Assembly: GCA_003024985.2 (NCBI GenBank)
Contig: PXIH01S0000108.1
Direction: 5' to 3' (one strand)
Source: Euperipatoides rowelli
Lineage: Eukaryota; Onychophora; Udeonychophora; Euonychophora; Peripatopsidae
DNA: 11,338 nucleotides
Shown: positions 9,056 through 11,338 of the stretch, piece after piece
How the letters are laid out: each line of letters starts with the position of its first letter
Position numbering within the stretch: the first letter of the stretch is position 1
Made by a program: the position numbers and the translations under genes
Notes under the pieces: generated by a model
Told to the model about the DNA's origin: nothing
Databases searched by the model: none
Seen by the model: only the letters and a program-made list of their open reading frames with translations

Positions 9056-9198
9056 ATGTCACTAACCCCTTTTTTGCGGAGGACGTTTATTGCCGGTTTC
9101 ACAGACAGTTCCAGTTTTGCGAAAGANATGTCACTAACCCCTTTTTTGCGGAGGACGTTTATTGCCGGTTTCACAGACAGTTCCAGTTTTGCGAAAGA
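9056..9198. repeat. Exact 71-bp duplication flanking a single N (probable assembly join)
   Basis: Bases 9056-9126 and 9128-9198 are identical over 71 positions and are separated only by an undetermined base at 9127. An exact repeat abutting an N is what results when two contig ends overlap and are joined without collapsing. A true tandem duplication is possible but less likely. The intron length here may therefore be 72 bases too long. Confidence 0.85.
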
Positions 9199-9384
9199 AG
9201 TTTATAAACGTCTTAATGAGAAATATTAATATTTACTTTTTTTTTCTTCAGTTTAATAACTTTTAAATACCTAATTAATATAATTTTATGTTTTCTAAAT
9301 AATAATTAATCAATATAAATATGTTAATTTATAGAATATAATTTTAAATGTTGCTATTTGTAAACATAAAATAATACAGTAAAT

Positions 9385-9720
9385 GGTCGCAGACAGTAGG
9401 TTTACATCAACTGCCTTTACAAACTCACGAAAGACTAGAAAGACTACTAGACAGTTGGATCCAAACATATTTAATCTTCATAGATTAAAGCAAAAAGCAT
9501 AAGCAAGAATGGTTGACTAAGAACATTGAAGGAACAAGAAAGTTGGACGAGGCCTACCGAGTTGCAGCAATGTTGAGGTTTCATGCGCCACATCTTTACA
9601 TGTCTATCTGGCCGTTCCTTTACATACGATTGTTTTTACTTACTACTGGTGAAGATGGAGGCCGAATGATAATAAGAGAAGCACAGTAGGTTGCTTTATT
9701 GGAGCCCACTAGTGCCACTC
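9385..9720 (+). other. Unassigned stretch with offset open frames
   Basis: On the plus strand one frame opens at an ATG at about 9384 (MVADSRFTSTAFTNSRKTRK, ending KQKA at a stop near 9500). Another frame, offset, runs open from about 9488 to 9689 (including QEWLTKNIEGTRKLDEAYRV). They might be a frameshifted relic, but I recognise no family and neither frame has a convincing start and end pair. Confidence 0.2.
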
Positions 9721-9898
9721 TTGTAAATGTAAATATGATATTTAGTGCAAACTATATAAAAAAAATAAGGCATCATCCTTTACTCGAACATAACAATAAA
9801 CATATAAAAGTTATGCAGAAGAACCGCAGATAAGGACAACTTATAACTAAATTCATTGTAGTATCTAAAATTATTAAAAAATAGTTTTTAAAAAATAA

Positions 9899-9932
9899 CC
9901 CCCCCCCCCCCCTACCAAAAAAAAAAAAAAAA
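9899..9932 (+). repeat. C14-TACC-A16 simple repeat
   Basis: Fourteen C bases (9899-9912) are followed by TACC and sixteen A bases (9917-9932). It could be an old retroelement tail, but no element body is recognisable upstream. Length is likely to vary or be misread. Confidence 0.9.
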
Positions 9933-10139
9933 TCCAATAAACTCATCATGCTTCAACTTTTTTTTTTTAAATATTTACTAACCTTGAAAAATAGTAGCCT
10001 ATACAAATACAGTATATACCAGGTAAATATGATCAACTTATCATAAAAACAACTGAACAGCTTTGATTTTTGTGTACAGTATAAACAACAATTATTAAAA
10101 CCTAAAAGTGTAGTAGATTAATAGACACTTTGTCCATAC

Positions 10140-10272
10140 CTTTCCTTCAGGAATTCTTCTTCCTGAATTAATTGGAGCCATGTATCTCTTACAGATTGTC
10201 GTAATTCAAAATGATCTCTAGATGATAAGATACCAATAACAAAATCATAGTGGCTTCGCTGCGTAAATAAAT
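10140..10272 (-). CDS. B3GALNT2: B3GALNT2-like exon A: start of the GT31 domain
   Basis: On the minus strand a run of T followed by CAG gives a strong acceptor just above 10272, and AG|GTATGG gives the donor below 10140. The exon begins with two bases of a split codon, reads 43 whole codons, and ends with two bases of the next codon. Residues include SHYDFVIGILSSRDHFELRQ, followed by SVRDTWLQLIQEEEFLKE. YDFVIGILSSR is the first beta strand of the GT31 domain, and R-x-x-V-R-x-T-W is the conserved beta-1,3-glycosyltransferase motif. As I recall it, the human protein has YDVVVGVLSAR and IRSTW at the same place. In the other two frames a stop interrupts the exon. The residues before the motif (LFTQRS) are the end of the stem region, so the missing upstream exon should carry the cytoplasmic tail and signal anchor and must end in phase 1. 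Confidence 0.9.
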
Positions 10273-11041
10273 CTGAAAAAAAAAAAAAAGAATTATTAAA
10301 TCATCAAGCAGGTCTTCTTTGAACTGTTTTGTATTAATTATAAGAAAATATAAAACATTTGTACAAAAATTTACAATATATGTCAAAATTTTTCTACTTA
10401 TTTCCTTAATCCTTTCTTGAGAAATGTGAATTTATACACTTTGGTAGTTTAGAATAAATACAGGAAGCAATCTGAATATAACTGTGATGTCTAAGTTGGA
10501 CATTCAATCAAATTTTTTTCACATGCACTTTTTGTCACTTCTATATTTTTTAAAATAGTATACAATGGATTTGTATTATAGTGACCACCATGATTTCAAG
10601 CCAATTGTCCATTCAGTAAACAAAGAAAATTTTCTTCAATTTAAAAATCAATTGACCGATCTGTGAACTGATGATCCTACCACCATATTTTTTTAGACGC
10701 AAATAGAAACAACAATGATGCTACAAATAAAAAAGAAATCATTATATATACTTTATTAGACATATTATTCTGAAAGTAAATACTGATCAATTCGTTTTTA
10801 ATATACTAAACAATTTAGAAGACTACTGACCACTTATTAATAAATTCACAATCATTTATTATAAAATTATGATCTAATATATAATTAGCAACCTTAAAAT
10901 ACATAGGTTTACTGTATTCCTTTATTGCAAATATACAGTAGATATGACAATTAACTATGGCTCCTATATAGCAGTAGAGGGCAAACTTTTGTAAGTTATA
11001 AGCTACTTATAAATTTTCACAAATGTCACGGTCCACCACAT
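10273..11041 (-). other. Upstream intron between exon A and the LINE
   Basis: It begins at a T-rich acceptor tract just above exon A. No clear signal-anchor exon was found. A weak candidate at 10612-10564 is given as a finding. The rest is A+T-rich and otherwise featureless. Confidence 0.55.
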
Positions 11042-11338
11042 ATTTTTTTTTAAGTTTTTTTCATTTGACTGTTAGTCATTAATTTAATTTTAATTTAAGT
11101 AACAGATATTAGATAAGCTCAAAGCTTTTACATAAAAAAAAACTAATTAATACAAATTTAAAAATTGATCATAAGAACATAAATAAAAATCCAAAGAATT
11201 TTTAAAGCTATTCAAAGAACTACTATTAATTATTTCTTTAGGAATCAAATTCCAAAGATTTACCATTCTATTTTTAATAAAATTGAATCTTATTTTTTTC
11301 CTAGAAATCTCTCTTTCTAAGCGCCAATAGTGTCCTCT
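11042..11338 (-). mobile_element. 3' end of a LINE with short 3' UTR and A-rich tail
   Basis: Downstream of the reverse transcriptase stop at 11147 the minus strand runs about 85 bases, with an ATTAAA-like signal, into A7-CTT-A9 (T-runs at 11043-11051 and 11055-11061 on the plus strand). Beyond this the base composition changes. I take the A-rich stretch as the retrotransposon tail. The boundary is inferred, because the 5' end and any target-site duplication partner are outside the window. Confidence 0.55.
11147..11338 (-). CDS. Non-LTR retrotransposon reverse transcriptase, C-terminal end (partial)
   Basis: The minus-strand frame is open from the window edge for 63 residues to a TAA at 11149-11147. 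It begins RGHYWRLEREISRKKIRFNF, then IKNRMVNLWNLIPKEIINSS, SLNSFKNSLDFYL and CSYDQFLNLY. RGH, the N-R-x-V-N-x-W-N-x-(L/I)-P core and S-x-N-S-F-K-x-x-L-D are the usual C-terminal motif of CR1/L2/Jockey-clade LINE polymerases, after the catalytic palm and thumb. The rest of the reverse transcriptase and any endonuclease domain would lie to the right of the window. There is no stop or frameshift in the visible part, so the copy may be fairly young, although 192 bases is too little to judge. It is unrelated to the glycosyltransferase gene and shares its orientation. The exact clade cannot be settled from this tail. Confidence 0.8.
   Translation of the reverse strand, partial: RGHYWRLEREISRKKIRFNFIKNRMVNLWNLIPKEIINSSSLNSFKNSLDFYLCSYDQFLNLY

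Larger units (their letters stand above)
7981..10139 (-). other. Intron of 2159 bp between exons A and B
   Basis: It runs from GTATGG (10139) to CATTTTAG (7981) on the minus strand. It contains the 22-bp palindrome, the duplication with N, the C14/A16 repeat, and two unassigned G+C-richer patches at about 8760-8965 and 9385-9720. The stretch 9200-9375 is plain A+T-rich sequence. Confidence 0.75.
2713..10272 (-). other. B3GALNT2: B3GALNT2-like glycosyltransferase gene, internal part (four exons, three introns)
   Basis: This is the gene span, seen as exons 10272-10140 (133 nt), 7980-7880 (101 nt), 7284-7202 (83 nt) and 2805-2713 (93 nt), separated by introns of 2159, 595 and 4396 bp. Every border is AG/GT, and the phases chain as 2, 1 and 0, so the 410 coding bases read as 136 residues without a stop. 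The order of motifs follows B3GALNT2 as I remember it: YDxVIGxLSxR, LRxxxRxTW, FIxG, the Cys/Pro-rich stretch ending in YSC, and FILP. The vertebrate enzyme is a type II ER membrane protein of CAZy family GT31, about 500 residues long. It adds beta-1,3-GalNAc to GlcNAc on the O-mannose core M3 glycan of alpha-dystroglycan. Substrate use in this organism is inferred only. The first exon and the catalytic C-terminal exons are not seen. The main alternative is another GT31 beta-3-galactosyltransferase, but the FILP segment argues for B3GALNT2. Confidence 0.85.

Noticed and set aside
9706-9729. Plus-strand GCFIGAH resembling the FIIGAH motif of B3GALNT2
   Set aside because: It is on the wrong strand, is followed at once by a stop, and has no flanking motif. 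The true FIVG strand is in exon B.
10189-10386. 65-codon minus-strand open frame across exon A
   Set aside because: It reads exon A in the wrong phase and runs through the T-rich acceptor tract. The correct phase gives the GT31 motifs.

Overview
The window is A+T-rich (roughly 70% by eye) nuclear DNA from an animal. Long homopolymer runs, GT/AG introns of 0.6-4.4 kb, degenerate inverted repeats and the 3' end of a LINE all point to a eukaryote. The recognisable protein is B3GALNT2-like but clearly diverged from the vertebrate form as I remember it, so an invertebrate is most likely. I cannot name the phylum from this sequence. No bacterial features (operons, ribosome binding sites, CRISPR) are present, and I found no tRNA or rRNA gene.

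The main content is one split gene on the minus strand, read from high to low coordinates. Four coding exons (10272-10140, 7980-7880, 7284-7202, 2805-2713) have GT/AG borders, and their phases chain without a stop or frame break. Together they give 136 consecutive residues of a family GT31 glycosyltransferase resembling B3GALNT2 (beta-1,3-N-acetylgalactosaminyltransferase 2). Visible landmarks are YDFVIGILSSRD, LRQSVRDTW, VWFIVG, CPIPP, ELYSCE and EPFILPK. The N-terminal signal-anchor exon and the C-terminal catalytic part (DxD and the acidic EDV-type motif) are not seen and probably lie beyond the right and left ends respectively. Almost everything else is intron.

At the right edge (11338-11147, minus) is the C-terminal end of a CR1/L2/Jockey-type non-LTR retrotransposon reverse transcriptase, with a short 3' UTR and an A-rich tail. 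It is in the same orientation as the glycosyltransferase gene and presumably sits in its 5' intron.

The 4.4-kb intron between the last two exons carries several foldback structures: a near-perfect 148-bp hairpin at 3226-3373, an 11-bp stem at 3135-3160, and two diverged inverted-repeat pairs (4153-4442 and 4842-5328). It also holds a protein-like minus-strand open frame ending at 4146 that I cannot identify, and a G+C-richer patch at about 6355-6915. The 2.2-kb intron contains an exact 71-bp duplication around a single N (9056-9198), which is best read as an assembly join, and a 22-bp perfect palindrome at 8499-8520. The leftmost 2.7 kb holds two short tandem duplications and no exon that I can join to the gene.

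Most short open frames here are chance frames in A+T-rich intron and were left out.
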